Positions 19,109 through 29,432 are shown, counted from the stretch's first letter. The stretch: DNA of 64,000 nt from Roseateles sp. (GCA_016790285.1 JAEUPJ010000039.1:1-64000); one strand, 5' to 3'. Notes: generated by a model not told the origin, from the sequence alone. Program-made: numbers and translations.

Positions 19109-20686
19109 TCAGTTGCGGCCGACCGCGCTCCAGGCGGCGGCGACCTTGGCCGAGTAGTCAGTGCCCAGCGTGGCAGCCAGTTCCTTGGCTGCGGCGATCG
19201 TGCCGGCGCGGGCCTGGGCGTAGGTGGTGCTGGTCGTGAACTTGGTGGTCAGCGCGCGGTACCAGATCTTGGCAGCGGCGGTGCGGCCGATGCCCGTCAG
19301 CGAGCCGGTGCCCGTGGCCACGCGGGTGTTGCCGGACACGCAGGTCGGGCTCGTGCCGTAGCTGCTGTTGGTGCCTTCGGCCAGCAGGAAGAAGAAGTGG
19401 TTGGCCACGCCGGAGCTGTAGTGCACGTCGATGTTGCCCACGCCGGAGTACCAGCAGTCGGCCGATGAGCCGTCGGCGCTGGGCTTCATCATGTTGCGCA
19501 GCGAGCCGCCGCCGACGCGGATCTTCTCGCCGATGAGGTAGTCGCCCGCGTCATTGGCGTTGGCCGCGTAGAACTCGACCATCGTGCCCATGATGTCGGA
19601 CGTGGCTTCGTTCAGGCCGCCGGACTCGCCCGAGTAGATGAGGCCTGCGGTGCGGCTGGTGACGCCGTGCGTCATCTCGTGGCCGGCCACGTCCAGCGAC
19701 ACGAGCGGGCGGAACAGCGAGCCGTCGCCGTCGCCGTAGGTCATGCAGAAGCACGAGTCCGACCAGTAGGCGTTGTTGTAGCGGCTGCTGTAATGCACGC
19801 GGTTGTAGGCGCCGGTGCCGTTGTTGGCGATGCCGGAGCGGCCGTGCACGTTCTTGTAGTAGTCCCAGGTCACGGCGGTGCCGTACTGGGCGTCGGCCGC
19901 GGCGGTGGCCGTGTCGCTGGTGGCGTTGTTGCCCCAGATGTTGTCGGTGTCCTTGACGATGGTGCCGCCGCTCGTGCGGTTGGCCATGTTGATCGTGTAG
20001 GTGTTGCCGCGGCTCGGGTCGCGCAGCTCGTAGCCACCGGTCACGCTGTTGGTGGTCAGCGTGACGTTGCCGCTGTACAGCGTCTTGCCGGTACCGTTGG
20101 CCGCGGCGGTGTGGATGTCGTCCCAGGCGTCGAGCTGCTGGCCGTTCGTGGCGTCGACGATGACGTGCTTCTCGTAGGGCGTGCCGTCGGCGGACTCGCC
20201 CGAGACGAGCACCTCCCAAGCCAGGCGCGGCTGGTCTTCGCGGGCCCAGATGACCTGCTCGGGCGTCTTGTTGACGGTGCCGCCCGGGTGGGCATCGCCG
20301 ACCGCGCGCCAGGCGCGGGTGGCCGTGAAGGTGGCCTTGGCGGGCAGGGCGGCGGTGGACAGCATGCCGACGCTGCGGTGCATGGTGGCCAGGTTGCCGA
20401 AGCGGTCGGTCTGCACGATCAGGTCGGCGCCGATGGCGCGCAGGCCATTGATGCGGCGGTCCAGGTGCACGTGGCTTGCGCCGTCGTCATCGACGACGAC
20501 GTTGCGCAGTTCGTAGGTGTGGTCCTTGGCGTCGAGGCTCAGGCCCGGGAACTGGCGGGCGAAGCCCTCGGCGCTGGCGCGCAGCTGGGCGACGCGGGAG
20601 GCTTCCTCGGGCACGGATTGCGCCTGGGCAACGCAGGACAGGGCGGCCAGGACGAGGGCGGACAGCTTGTGGCTGGTTCTGAACAT
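19109..20686 (-). CDS. Secreted M4 (thermolysin-type) metallopeptidase
   Basis: 525-residue zinc protease precursor. Signal peptide MFRTSHKLSALVLAALSCVAQA, then FTP and PepSY-like propeptide (about 25-190, including RRINGLRAIGADLIVQ and EVLVSGESADGTPYEKHVIVDA), then the M4 catalytic domain. Zinc ligands and catalytic residues: His336 and His340 with Glu337 in VAGHEMTHGV, and Glu360 in GGLNEATSD. The substrate-binding histidine is in the NIDVHYSSGVAN segment. No C-terminal sorting or binding domain is visible; it ends at SAVGRN. GGAG lies 7 bases before the ATG. Extracellular nutrient protease is the likely role. Confidence 0.95.
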   Translation of the reverse strand: MFRTSHKLSALVLAALSCVAQAQSVPEEASRVAQLRASAEGFARQFPGLSLDAKDHTYELRNVVVDDDGASHVHLDRRINGLRAIGADLIVQTDRFGNLATMHRSVGMLSTAALPAKATFTATRAWRAVGDAHPGGTVNKTPEQVIWAREDQPRLAWEVLVSGESADGTPYEKHVIVDATNGQQLDAWDDIHTAAANGTGKTLYSGNVTLTTNSVTGGYELRDPSRGNTYTINMANRTSGGTIVKDTDNIWGNNATSDTATAAADAQYGTAVTWDYYKNVHGRSGIANNGTGAYNRVHYSSRYNNAYWSDSCFCMTYGDGDGSLFRPLVSLDVAGHEMTHGVTSRTAGLIYSGESGGLNEATSDIMGTMVEFYAANANDAGDYLIGEKIRVGGGSLRNMMKPSADGSSADCWYSGVGNIDVHYSSGVANHFFFLLAEGTNSSYGTSPTCVSGNTRVATGTGSLTGIGRTAAAKIWYRALTTKFTTSTTYAQARAGTIAAAKELAATLGTDYSAKVAAAWSAVGRN

Positions 20687-20862
20687 GGTGGGACTCCGGT
20701 GTGTTGTGTGGCTGCTGGAGCACGTCTGCAGCGGCCCGCCACGCCGGGTGGGCGGGCAGTGCCGGGGGCGACTATGCGCGGCACCCCGTCACGGTTGTCA
20801 GAGGAGCGCCCTGTCACCAGGTGCAGTGACAGGCAGCACCGGATTCACTTCCCGGCAGGCAC

Positions 20863-20890
20863 AAAAAAAGAGCCGGGCAGTGCCCGGCTC
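20863..20890 (-). terminator. Rho-independent terminator of the DWETF chemoreceptor gene
   Basis: 9-base-pair stem GAGCCGGGC/GCCCGGCTC with a 3-base loop (20870-20890), followed on the minus strand by seven Ts (20863-20869). It starts 28 bases after the chemoreceptor stop and lies upstream of the M4 peptidase promoter, separating the two genes. Confidence 0.9.
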
Positions 20891-20918
20891 AAGGTGTGCT
20901 GCGGCCGAGGCCGCGGGG

Positions 20919-22256
20919 TCAGAAAGTTTCCCAGTCGCCGTCATCGGCCGGGGCGGGCGCAGGCGCCTTGGGGGCCGGCGCTGCAGCTTTCGCCGCCGGG
21001 GCCGGACTGGCCTTGGGCGCGGCGGCCGGCGCGCTGGCCGGCTTGGCCGCTGCAGGCTTGGGTGTGGCCGGCTTGGGCGCGGCGGGCTTGTTGGGTGTGG
21101 GGCTGGCCTTCGGGGCAGCCGGCGCCTTGGCCGTGAAGCTGCGTTGTGCGGCACCACCGCCGAGCTTGAACACGCTGATGGCTTCGGCCATGCGGGCCGA
21201 CTGCTCGCGCAGGCTCTCGGCCGCTGCGGCGGACTCTTCCACGAGGGCCGCGTTCTGCTGGGTCATCTGGTCGAGCTGCACGACGGAGCCGTTGACGACG
21301 GCGATGCCCTCGCTCTGCTCGCGCGCCGCGGCGCTGATCTCGCCAATGATGTCGGTCACGCGCTGCACGCTGGCGACGATCTCGGTCATGGTGCTGCCGG
21401 CGGCCTGGACCTGCTGGGTGCCGGAGTCCACGCGCTCCACGCTGGCGCTGATCAGCGTCTTGATTTCCTTGGCCGCGCCGGCCGAACGCTGGGCCAGCGA
21501 GCGCACTTCGGCGGCCACCACCGCGAAGCCGCGGCCCTGCTCGCCCGCGCGGGCCGCTTCCACGGCGGCGTTCAGCGCCAGGATGTTGGTCTGGAAGGCG
21601 ATGCCGTCGATGACGCCGATGATGTCGTTGATCTTGCGCGAGCTCTGGCTGATCTCGTCCATCGTCGAGACGACCTGCGACACGACCTCGCCGCCGCGCT
21701 GGGCCACCGAGGCGGCGGAGCTGGCGAGCTGGTTGGCGGTCATGGCGGCATCGGCCGTCTGCTTGACGGTGCCGGTCAGCTCGCTCATCGAACTTGCGGC
21801 GTTCTGCAGGTTGCTGGCGGTCTGCTCGGTGCGCTGGCTCAGGTCCAGGTTGCCGGTGGCGATCTCGGCGCTGGCCGTGCCGATGCTGTCGGCGGCGCTG
21901 CGCATGTCGCCGATGATCTTCTGCAGCGAGCGCTGCGTGGCTTCCAGGGCCGTCATCAGGCGGCCGATGTCGTCGGAGCCACCACTCGGAATGGCGTGGG
22001 TGAGGTCAAAGCGGGCGAGGGCTTCGGCGGCCTCGGTGGCGGCATGCAGGCTGCCACCCGAGCTGCCCCCGCCCAGCACCAGGCCGGCGACACCGGCGAC
22101 CCAGGTGAGCACGAGCGCCGCGATGAGCCAGGTCTTGGCGGAGCCGGCGTTCTCGCCCAGCCCCGACAAGGCCAGGCCGACGCACACCGTCACGACGCCG
22201 ATGATGGCCATGAGGGCCATCTTCATCTTCTGCGAACCGCTGCCAGAACCGAACAT
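20919..22256 (-). CDS. Methyl-accepting chemotaxis protein with minimal periplasmic part and DWETF tail
   Basis: 445-residue chemoreceptor. ATG 22256 is chosen for GGGAG 8 bases upstream; ATG 22271 is possible. Two membrane helices (about 11-33 and 41-61) are joined by only a few residues, so there is no periplasmic sensor domain. A short HAMP-like linker leads to the signalling domain with the hairpin tip [20 protein letters not shown]. After it comes a Pro/Ala/Lys-rich flexible tail of about 75 residues ending in DWETF, close to the NWETF peptide that tethers CheR and CheB on E. coli receptors. Stands alone, far from the che operon at 38-50 kb. Confidence 0.93.
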   Translation of the reverse strand: MFGSGSGSQKMKMALMAIIGVVTVCVGLALSGLGENAGSAKTWLIAALVLTWVAGVAGLVLGGGSSGGSLHAATEAAEALARFDLTHAIPSGGSDDIGRLMTALEATQRSLQKIIGDMRSAADSIGTASAEIATGNLDLSQRTEQTASNLQNAASSMSELTGTVKQTADAAMTANQLASSAASVAQRGGEVVSQVVSTMDEISQSSRKINDIIGVIDGIAFQTNILALNAAVEAARAGEQGRGFAVVAAEVRSLAQRSAGAAKEIKTLISASVERVDSGTQQVQAAGSTMTEIVASVQRVTDIIGEISAAAREQSEGIAVVNGSVVQLDQMTQQNAALVEESAAAAESLREQSARMAEAISVFKLGGGAAQRSFTAKAPAAPKASPTPNKPAAPKPATPKPAAAKPASAPAAAPKASPAPAAKAAAPAPKAPAPAPADDGDWETF

Positions 22257-22270
22257 GCTGTCGTCTCCCA

Positions 22271-22300
22271 TCACAAAGCAAAACGCCGGTCCGGGCCGGC
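22271..22300 (-). terminator. Possible terminator after the mnmC operon
   Basis: On the minus strand GCCGG/CCGGC forms a 5-base-pair stem with a 6-base loop followed by GTTTTGCTTT. It lies 85 bases past the mnmC stop but only 15 bases before a possible start codon of the chemoreceptor gene, so it may instead act in that gene's leader. Short stem, hence low confidence. Confidence 0.35.
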
Positions 22301-22384
22301 AACAACACGCAGTGTGCAGCCCGCCTCCCAGGCGCGACGTGCTGATCAGCGGGGCAAACCGGCAATAGTTGCCGAAGCGGCGCC

Positions 22385-24247
22385 TCAGCGCGGGGGCCTG
22401 CGCTGCCGCCGCAACGCGAAGCGCAGCGGATCGACGGCGTCCAGCAGGTCGGCCGCCAGCGGCCGCGGGCCGCCGAGCGCCATCGCCGCCACCAGCTGGC
22501 CGGCCAGCGCCGCCCAGCCGATGCCGCGCGAGCCGAAGGCGGTGCACACGACCAGGCCCGGGCGCCGGGGTTGCAGGCGCAGCTGCTCGGCCAGCGGGCC
22601 GTGTGCGGCCAGGCCACCGATGAGGGGCAGCCGGTCGGGTGTGGTCAGCCGCCAGCCCACCCGCCCGGCCAATGGCGCGGTGGGCGGCGCGGCCAGGCCG
22701 GCCAGGCGGGCATAGCGCGCGAGGTTCTCGGCGTGGTCGGCGTCGCGCAGGTCGGGGTCGGCGTCGTCGTCCTGGGCCGTGGCCCCGCACCACACGCCCC
22801 CGAGGCCATCGGCGATGGCGTAGCCGTCTCCCGCGATGGGCACGGCGGGGCACCAGGGCGCCTGGGGCACATGGCTGAGCTGGCCGCGCTGCGTGACCAG
22901 GTCGGCCGCCAGCTCACCCAGCAAGGGCCGCTGGGCGTGGCCGCCGGCCAGCACGAGCAGCGGCGCGTGCGCGATGACGCCACCCGCGGCATCGAGCAGC
23001 GACCAGCCGCCGTCGTCCTCTCGCAGCCTGGCGACGGCCGTGCCCAGCCGCACGGTGGCGCCGCTGGCCGCCAGCAGTGCCTGCACGTAGGCAGGCGGCG
23101 GCAACGCACCGCCGCCCGGGTAGAACCAGCAGGGCTGGCCCAGCGCGCGGCCGGCCAGGGCCGAGGCATCCGCTGCCGTGAGCGGCTGCACATAGCCCGC
23201 CGCGCCGTGCATGTCGCCATGGGCCAGGCGCGTCTCCAGGCGCAGCAGCCCCGGCTGGTGGGCCAGCCCGAGTTCCGCCACCGCGCGCTGGGTGGCGAGG
23301 GCGGCGGCGCGGTTGAAGCGCGCGTGCGGGCCGTCGTCGGGGTTGACGGTGCCGTGGAAGAGGCCGGCCGGGTTGCCCGAGCTGGCCTGGGCGGGGGCCG
23401 CGAGCGCGTCGACGACCGTGCAGGCCACGCCCTCGCGCGCCAGCGCCCAGGCGCAGGCGGCGCCGGCCAGGCCTGCGCCGAGGATGACCGCCTCGCGAGC
23501 CTGGGGCGCCAGCGGCTCACGGCCCGCGGGCCGCTGCGGCGTGTGCCGTGGCGCGAACTGCGCGACCGTCATCTCCGGCTTGTCGGCAAAGCCCGGCGCC
23601 AGGCCGACCTCGAAGCCGGCTGCCGTCAGCGCACGCCGCATCGGGCGGGAGATGCTCCAGGTCGCCGCCGTCGCGCCTGGCGCGGCGTGGCGTGCCAGGC
23701 CCTTGAGCAGGTAGTCGTCCCAGAGCTCGGGGTTGCGCGAAGGCGCGAAGCCGTCCAGGTAGAAGGCGTCGGCCTGCAGCACCAGCTCACGCAGCAGCTC
23801 GCGCGCGTCACCGAGCCCGAGCAGGAGCTCGACGCGACCGCCTTCGAACGCCAGCGAATGCAGCCCCGACGTCAGCGGCGGCCAGCGTTCCAGCAACTGG
23901 GCGGCCAGCTCGGACAGCGGCTGCGCGGCGTGGGCGCGCGCGAGGTCTTCGCGGCGCAGCGGGTGCTTCTCGAGGCTGACGAAGACGAGGCGTCGGCAGC
24001 GCGCCGGGTCCTGCCGCCAGGCGTCCCACGTGGCCAGGAAGTTGTTGCCCAGCCCGAAGCCGGTTTCCAGCACCACGAAACGGTCGCGCCCGTGCCAGCG
24101 CCCGGGCAGGCCGCTGCCGCCGAGGAAGACGTGCCGGGACTGCGCCAGGGCGCCGGCGCGGGCGTGGTAGACGTCGCCATAGATGGGCGAGGCGGGCGCG
24201 CCGGGGTCGGAGAAGTCGACCTCGGCCGGCGGGATGGCCAGCGTCAT
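22385..24247 (-). CDS. mnmC: Bifunctional tRNA mnm5s2U34 methyltransferase/oxidoreductase MnmC
   Basis: 620-residue enzyme that finishes 5-methylaminomethyl-2-thiouridine at the tRNA wobble position. The N-terminal methyltransferase domain has the SAM loop [19 protein letters not shown] and the [14 protein letters not shown] motif. The C-terminal FAD-dependent domain starts at about residue 250 with [21 protein letters not shown] and ends with [16 protein letters not shown]. Both halves are intact. Start ATG overlaps the stop of the upstream DUF4010 gene by 4 bases, so it is the last gene of a four-gene leftward operon. Confidence 0.96.
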   Translation of the reverse strand: MTLAIPPAEVDFSDPGAPASPIYGDVYHARAGALAQSRHVFLGGSGLPGRWHGRDRFVVLETGFGLGNNFLATWDAWRQDPARCRRLVFVSLEKHPLRREDLARAHAAQPLSELAAQLLERWPPLTSGLHSLAFEGGRVELLLGLGDARELLRELVLQADAFYLDGFAPSRNPELWDDYLLKGLARHAAPGATAATWSISRPMRRALTAAGFEVGLAPGFADKPEMTVAQFAPRHTPQRPAGREPLAPQAREAVILGAGLAGAACAWALAREGVACTVVDALAAPAQASSGNPAGLFHGTVNPDDGPHARFNRAAALATQRAVAELGLAHQPGLLRLETRLAHGDMHGAAGYVQPLTAADASALAGRALGQPCWFYPGGGALPPPAYVQALLAASGATVRLGTAVARLREDDGGWSLLDAAGGVIAHAPLLVLAGGHAQRPLLGELAADLVTQRGQLSHVPQAPWCPAVPIAGDGYAIADGLGGVWCGATAQDDDADPDLRDADHAENLARYARLAGLAAPPTAPLAGRVGWRLTTPDRLPLIGGLAAHGPLAEQLRLQPRRPGLVVCTAFGSRGIGWAALAGQLVAAMALGGPRPLAADLLDAVDPLRFALRRQRRPPR

Positions 24248-25536
24248 GCGGGCCACCCGTGCAGCAGCGTCGTGAGCGCGGCACCCAGCAGCAGCGGGAT
24301 GGCCAGGGCCGCGATGATGGCGCGCGCAAACCGCCAGCCGCCCGCGGCGACGGCGGTGATGCTGCGCGTGATGCCGTTGCACAGGAAGGCCAGCAGCAGC
24401 CCCTGCAGCGCCTGCGCAGCACTGATGCTGCCGGCCGCCTGCAGGCCGGCCAGCGACACGATGGGGGCATGCACGTCGGCAATGGCTGCGACTGCGACCG
24501 CGCCGAAGAGGCCGGTGTCCCCGAAGTGCGCGCGCGCCCAGCTCACCGCCACCGCCACTGCGCTCAGGATGAAGGCCAGCAGCAGCGCCTCGCGCAGGCG
24601 CAGCGGGCCGCGGCGGTCGGCGGCATTGGCGGGTGGGTGCCCGTCCGTCAGCGCGGCACGTGAGCGGCGCGCGAGTGCCCAGCCCATGGCGCCGCACACC
24701 ACGGCGCCCAGCAGACACACGGGCAGGGCCGCCAGCGCGGCCTGCGGCGCCATCGCAAACAGCATGGCCTGCGCCTGCAGCCAGGTGGCGCAGGTGGAGA
24801 GCACCGCCCCGGCCAGGCAGGCGGGCGCCAGCGCCGGCTCGGCCCGCGCCCGTGCGCCCATGGCCGCAATGGTCGCCGTGCTCGACACCAGGCCCGACAG
24901 CAGCCCCGACAGCGCCAGCCCCGTCTGCGGCCCGGCGAGCCGCAGCGCCACATGGCCGGCCGCCTGCAGCGCCAGCAGCAACAGCATCAGGCCCAGCAGC
25001 GAATTCATCTTCATGCCCGCCAGCCAGGGCAGGGGCTGCTCGGGCATCAGCGGCAGCACCACGAGCGCCAGCGCGCCCAGCAGCAGGCCGTCGTGCAGCT
25101 CCTCCTCGCGCAGCACCTGCGTGGCGAAGCGGTGCAGCTTGGTGCGGGCGGCCAGCAGGCCGGTCAGCACGACCGCCGCGGGCGAGCCCAGCAGCGGCGC
25201 GGTCACGCAAAGGGCGCCGATGAGGTAGGTCACGAGCAGGGCGATCTCGGTGGTGAGGCCTGGGTCGCGCCCGCGCTGGCGCAGCAGCGCCACGGCCGCC
25301 AGGCCCGTGATCGCGATGGTGCCGACGGCCACCAGGCCTGGCAGCTGCAGGGCCTGCGCCAGCGCGCCCCCCATGGCCGCCAGCGTGAAGGTGCGCAGGC
25401 CCGCAGGCTCGCGGTGCGGCCCGCGACGCTTGTGGCGCTCGCGCTCCAGCCCGATCAGCAGCCCGCTGCCGAGCGCCGCGGCGAGCCCGACGATGAGGTC
25501 GTCCGAGACGCCGAAGGCCTGACCCAGCCCGGCCAT
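24244..25536 (-). CDS. MgtC/DUF4010-family inner-membrane protein
   Basis: 430-residue multi-pass membrane protein. The N-terminal MgtC/SapB-type domain shows GLAAALGSGLLIGLERERHKR and AGLRTFTLAAMGGALAQ, and the C-terminal DUF4010 part includes GLLSGLVSSTATIAAMGARAR and FGAVAVAAIADVHAPIVSLAGL. About twelve hydrophobic segments. Members may be involved in Mg homeostasis or transport, but the function of the fused form is not established. Start overlaps the previous stop by one base (TGATG) and its end overlaps mnmC. Confidence 0.9.
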   Translation of the reverse strand: MAGLGQAFGVSDDLIVGLAAALGSGLLIGLERERHKRRGPHREPAGLRTFTLAAMGGALAQALQLPGLVAVGTIAITGLAAVALLRQRGRDPGLTTEIALLVTYLIGALCVTAPLLGSPAAVVLTGLLAARTKLHRFATQVLREEELHDGLLLGALALVVLPLMPEQPLPWLAGMKMNSLLGLMLLLLALQAAGHVALRLAGPQTGLALSGLLSGLVSSTATIAAMGARARAEPALAPACLAGAVLSTCATWLQAQAMLFAMAPQAALAALPVCLLGAVVCGAMGWALARRSRAALTDGHPPANAADRRGPLRLREALLLAFILSAVAVAVSWARAHFGDTGLFGAVAVAAIADVHAPIVSLAGLQAAGSISAAQALQGLLLAFLCNGITRSITAVAAGGWRFARAIIAALAIPLLLGAALTTLLHGWPA

Positions 25537-26918
25537 CACCAGCTGACGGTCTCGCCGTGCTGGGGCACGCGCACCGGCCAGCCGAGTTCGTCCTGGATGC
25601 GGCTGCGCAATGCATCGGCGGCCGCGGGCTCGCCGTGCACGACATAGACCTGCTCTGGCGGCCGCGCGGCATTGGCGTAGATGGCGCGCAGCCACTGCAG
25701 CAGGCCGTCCGCGTCGGCGTGGCCCGACAGGCCTTCGAGCTGGCTCACCTCGGCATTGACCGGCACCCACTGCCCGCGCACCTTGATCTCCCGCTCGCCG
25801 CCCACCATGCGCGCGCCTCGCGTGCCGCCGGCCTGGAAGCCGGGGAAGGCGATGTGGTGGCGCGCCTGGGGCGCCATCGTTTCGATGTAGTTCAGCACGC
25901 GCCCGCCCGTGGCCATGCCACTGGCTGAGATGACGACGGCCGGCTTGGCCCGCGGCTGTGCCAGGCTGGCGGCCAGCTTGAGGCTCTGCGCCTGCTTGGT
26001 GACGTAGTGCACGCGGTCGGTGAGGCTGCGCGCCTCGCTGGCCGAGATGCGCAGCAGCCGCGCATGCTTGAGCGTGATCTCGGTGGCCAGCTCCGCCATC
26101 GGGCTGTCCAGCCAGATGGGCACGTCCAGCGGCAGCTCGCCGGCATTGCGCAGGCGCTGCAGCAACAGCAGCAGGGCCTGGGCGCGACCGACCGCGAAGC
26201 TCGGCAGCAGCACCGAGCCACCGCGCTTGAAGGTGTTGCGCAGGATCTGGCCGAGGTGAGCCTGGGCGTCCTCGGCGGGGTGCAGCCGGTTGCCGTAGGT
26301 CGACTCGATCAGCACCACGTCCGCCGCCGCGGGCACCTGCGGCACGGGCATGAGCAGGTCGCCCACACGGCCGATGTCGCCCGAGAACAGCAGCGAGCGG
26401 CCCGCGTGGCTCACGTGGATGCTGCTGGCCCCGAGCAGGTGGCCGGCGGGCGTGAAGCGCACGTCGGTCGCGCCCAGGCGGAGCTTGCCGTCCCGCGGCA
26501 GTGGCGCGAACTGCTTGAGCGTCGCCTCGGCCTCTCGCACGCTGTACAGCGGCAGGGCCTTCTCGTGGCGGCTGCTGCCCTCCTTGTTGGCGCGGCGGGC
26601 GTCTTCTTCCTGCAGGTGGGCGCTGTCGCGCAGCAGCACGTCGCAGAGGTCACGCGTGGCGGGGGTTGCGTAGATCGGGCCCTTGAAGCCCTGGCGGCGC
26701 AGTGCGGGCAGGTAGCCGCAATGGTCGAGGTGGGCGTGGGACAGCAGGACCGCGTCGAGCTGCGTGGCGGGCGCGCCGAGTGCCATCCAGTTGCGCTCGC
26801 GAAGGGTTTTGAAGCCTTGGAAGAGGCCGGCGTCCAGCAGCAGCCGCTGCTCGCCCAGCGTGAGCAGGTGGCGCGAACCCGTGACGGTGTCGGCAGCGCC
26901 GAGGAAAGTGAGCTTCAT
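25536..26918 (-). CDS. MBL-fold beta-CASP RNA-processing hydrolase
   Basis: 460-residue metallo-beta-lactamase-fold enzyme with an inserted beta-CASP domain and RMMBL end, related to CPSF73/Ysh1 and archaeal/bacterial RNases. Metal motif SHAHLDHCGYLPALRR (about residues 57-72), then HLLGASSIHVSHAG and IESTYGNRLHP. The beta-CASP part has ISASGMATGGRVLNYIE and the end shows GLSGHADADGLLQWL and VYVVHGEP. Probably a 3' processing endonuclease or 5' exonuclease on RNA. Second gene of the overlapping leftward operon. Confidence 0.93.
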   Translation of the reverse strand: MKLTFLGAADTVTGSRHLLTLGEQRLLLDAGLFQGFKTLRERNWMALGAPATQLDAVLLSHAHLDHCGYLPALRRQGFKGPIYATPATRDLCDVLLRDSAHLQEEDARRANKEGSSRHEKALPLYSVREAEATLKQFAPLPRDGKLRLGATDVRFTPAGHLLGASSIHVSHAGRSLLFSGDIGRVGDLLMPVPQVPAAADVVLIESTYGNRLHPAEDAQAHLGQILRNTFKRGGSVLLPSFAVGRAQALLLLLQRLRNAGELPLDVPIWLDSPMAELATEITLKHARLLRISASEARSLTDRVHYVTKQAQSLKLAASLAQPRAKPAVVISASGMATGGRVLNYIETMAPQARHHIAFPGFQAGGTRGARMVGGEREIKVRGQWVPVNAEVSQLEGLSGHADADGLLQWLRAIYANAARPPEQVYVVHGEPAAADALRSRIQDELGWPVRVPQHGETVSW

Positions 26919-27574
26919 GGGGCACCCAGCGATTGCATGTCACCCGATTCGAGCACCTGCACGGCCGGGCCGGGCTGATCCAGCGCAAGCCGCAGCGCGC
27001 GGGCAACCCGGTCAGCGCGGATGGGGCGCCAGGCCTTGGGGATGAGGGGCGTCAGGGGGCGCGCCAGGCGCAGGCTCCAGGCCTCGCCGGCGCGGTGCGG
27101 CTGGCCCAGGGCCTGGCGTTCGCCGTCCAGCAGCGAGGGGCGGGCGATGACGAGACGCTCGAAGCCCAGGCCGGCCAGCGCCGCCTCGGCTTCGCCCTTG
27201 ACGCGGTTGTAGAACACGCCCGAGCGGGCATCCGCCCCGAGCGCGGAGACGACGCCGCAGTGCGTGGCCCCCCGTTCGCGTGCGGCGCGGGCGACGGCCA
27301 GCACCGCGTCGAAGTCCACCGCGCGGAACGCCGCCTGCGAGCCGGCCTGGGCCATGGTCGTGCCGAGCGCGATGAACACGCGTTGCGGCGCGGGCAGGTT
27401 CGCGGGCAGTTGGTGCAGCTCGACGATGGCCTGCTGCCGATGGGGGCTGTCCGGCAGCCCGTTGAGCGGCCGGCGCAGCAGGGCCAGCACGGGGGTGTCG
27501 GCCAGTTGCTGGAGCAGCTCGCGGCCGATCAGGCCGCTGCCGCCGGCAACCCAGGTGAGGGCGGGGGAGGTCAT
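26915..27574 (-). CDS. NAD(P)-binding Rossmann-fold protein (HTATIP2/YbjT-like)
   Basis: 219-residue atypical short-chain dehydrogenase-type protein. Rossmann motif VAGGSGLIGRELLQQL at residues 8-23, IALGTTMAQAGSQAAFRAVD as a second cofactor segment, then HCGVVSALGADARSGVFYNRVKGEAEAAL, which holds the YxxxK pair (YNRVK), and ARPSLLDGER. Matches the bacterial NAD(P)H-binding/oxidoreductase HTATIP2 group. First gene of the operon with the beta-CASP hydrolase, DUF4010 protein and mnmC. Substrate unknown. Confidence 0.88.
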   Translation of the reverse strand: MTSPALTWVAGGSGLIGRELLQQLADTPVLALLRRPLNGLPDSPHRQQAIVELHQLPANLPAPQRVFIALGTTMAQAGSQAAFRAVDFDAVLAVARAARERGATHCGVVSALGADARSGVFYNRVKGEAEAALAGLGFERLVIARPSLLDGERQALGQPHRAGEAWSLRLARPLTPLIPKAWRPIRADRVARALRLALDQPGPAVQVLESGDMQSLGAP

Positions 27575-27735
27575 CCCGCCATCTTAGGCAGCGCCGCGGC
27601 TCACTCCAGGGCGATCTGCAAGGCCTGCCGTGCCTCGGCGCCCGAGCGCCAGTGGGGGACGGCGCGGCCGGCCACTCCGGCGCGCGGCCACCGGCAGGCC
27701 ATCGACGGCGATCGGCCGGGCCCGCGCTGCCAGCG

Positions 27736-29256
27736 TCAGCGCTTGGGTTGCGTCAGGCGCGGGCCGTTGTTGTGGCGCGGGGCGCCGCCGTCGCGGCCGG
27801 GCGTGCTGCCACCGCTGCGCGGGCCTTGCTGGCCCTGCGGGCGTGCAGCCGGCTGGCCTTGCGGGCGCGGGGCCGGCTTGGCGCCGCCGTGGCCGGCGTG
27901 GGCCTGGGGCTTGCCGGAGGGGCGACCGCCGTCGCGCGAGCCGCCACGGTTGTCGCCACCACGGCCACCACCACCACCACCGCTGCCCGGGCGGCCACCA
28001 CGGCCGGCGTGCTGCGGCGGGTTGGGGTTGCGGCCCCGGCTGCCGTTGGGGTTGAGCACGGTGCGGCCCAGCACGATGGGCTCGGCCCGCTCGTTGGGGT
28101 CCGGCGCGAAGCCGGGCACGATCTCCTTGGGGATCTCGCGCTTGATGAGCTTCTCGATGTCGCGCAGGAAGCCGTTCTCGTCCACGCAGACCAGGCTCAC
28201 GGCCTCGCCCTGGGCGCCGGCGCGGCCGGTGCGGCCGATGCGGTGGACATAGTCCTCCGGCACGTTGGGCAGCTCGAAGTTGACGACGTGGGGCAACTGG
28301 TCGATGTCGATGCCGCGGGCCGCGATGTCGGTGGCCACCAGGCAGGTCAGGTCGCCGGACTTGAAGTCGGCCAGCGCCTTGGTGCGGGCGCCCTGGCTCT
28401 TGTTGCCGTGGATGGCCATGGCGCTGATGCCCTGGTCATTGAGGTAGTCGGTCAGGCGGTTGGCGCCGTGCTTCATGCGCGTGAAGATCAGCACCTGGTG
28501 CCACGGCTGGCCGTCCTGGCCACCCTTGATCAGGTGCACCAGCAGTTCCTTCTTGCGCTCGCGGCCCACGGGGTGGACCTTCTGCGCGATCTGGTCGTTG
28601 GTCTGGTTGCGGCGGGCCACCTCGATGAGGGCAGGCTGGTTGAGCAGCCGGTCGGCCAGGGCCTTGATGTCGTCGCTGAAGGTAGCGCTGAACAGCAGGC
28701 TCTGCTTTTGCGCAGGCAGCAGGGCCAGCACCTTCTTGATGTCGTGGATGAAGCCCATGTCGAGCATGCGGTCGGCTTCGTCCAGCACCAGGATCTCGAC
28801 CTTGGACAGGTCCAGGTTGCCCAGGCCGACGTGGTCGAGCAGGCGGCCCGGGGTGGCCACGAGGATGTCCACGCCGTCACGGAGCTTGTTGATCTGGGGC
28901 TGCATGCCCACGCCGCCGAACATGACCATGCTCTTGAGCTGGGGCAGGTACTTGCCGTAGGTCTGCACGCTTTCTTCCACCTGGGCCGCGAGTTCGCGGG
29001 TGGGCGTCAGCACGAGGGCGCGGATGGCCGGGCGGCCGCGCTTGTCGAGGGTGCGCTGGCCGGCCTGGAGCCGGTGCAGCATGGGCAGGGTGAAGCCGGC
29101 AGTCTTGCCGGTGCCGGTCTGGGCACCGGCCATCAGGTCGCCGCCCTTGAGTACGGCGGGGATGGCCTGGGCCTGGATGGGGGTGGGCGTGGTGTAGCCG
29201 GCGTCGGCGATGGCTTGGAGCAGGGGCTGCGCCAGGCCGAGGGTGTCGAAACTCAT
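27736..29256 (-). CDS. rhlE: DEAD-box RNA helicase, RhlE type
   Basis: 506-residue ATP-dependent RNA helicase. Motifs in order: Q motif ([14 protein letters not shown]), motif I AQTGTGKT, Ia PTRELAAQV, motif [15 protein letters not shown], motif III SATF, and the second RecA lobe with [17 protein letters not shown] and [10 protein letters not shown]. The last roughly 120 residues are a disordered Gly/Arg/Pro-rich tail that may bind RNA. Such helicases act in rRNA maturation, RNA decay and cold adaptation. The 160 bases between its stop and the next operon show nothing I can name. Confidence 0.93.
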   Translation of the reverse strand: MSFDTLGLAQPLLQAIADAGYTTPTPIQAQAIPAVLKGGDLMAGAQTGTGKTAGFTLPMLHRLQAGQRTLDKRGRPAIRALVLTPTRELAAQVEESVQTYGKYLPQLKSMVMFGGVGMQPQINKLRDGVDILVATPGRLLDHVGLGNLDLSKVEILVLDEADRMLDMGFIHDIKKVLALLPAQKQSLLFSATFSDDIKALADRLLNQPALIEVARRNQTNDQIAQKVHPVGRERKKELLVHLIKGGQDGQPWHQVLIFTRMKHGANRLTDYLNDQGISAMAIHGNKSQGARTKALADFKSGDLTCLVATDIAARGIDIDQLPHVVNFELPNVPEDYVHRIGRTGRAGAQGEAVSLVCVDENGFLRDIEKLIKREIPKEIVPGFAPDPNERAEPIVLGRTVLNPNGSRGRNPNPPQHAGRGGRPGSGGGGGGRGGDNRGGSRDGGRPSGKPQAHAGHGGAKPAPRPQGQPAARPQGQQGPRSGGSTPGRDGGAPRHNNGPRLTQPKR

Positions 29257-29360
29257 CGAATCCTAGGAAGGGGAGGGCACGCCAACAATCACCGGGGCTC
29301 GCCGTGCCGCCGGGGAGGCGACACCAGTCTTCGGGCAAGCCAGGCCGCGTGCGGGGGCTC

Positions 29361-29400
29361 TGAAAAGAAGAACGCCGCGCAAGACTGAGAGCGCGGCGTT
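29361..29400 (-). terminator. Terminator of the ABC substrate-binding protein gene
   Basis: A perfect 10-base-pair stem AACGCCGCGC/GCGCGGCGTT (29371-29400) with a 10-base loop, followed on the minus strand by CTTCTTTTC. It starts 33 bases after the stop codon of the leftward binding-protein gene and precedes the rhlE start. Confidence 0.7.
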
Positions 29401-29432
29401 GAGGGCATTCTAACCCTTGCGGTGTGCAGACC

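Noticed and set aside
27601-27703. A 33-codon minus-strand frame ending EARQALQIALE between rhlE and the NAD(P)-binding gene
   Set aside because: It looks a little like a protein C-terminus, but no start, ribosome binding site or continuing homology supports a gene or a gene remnant.
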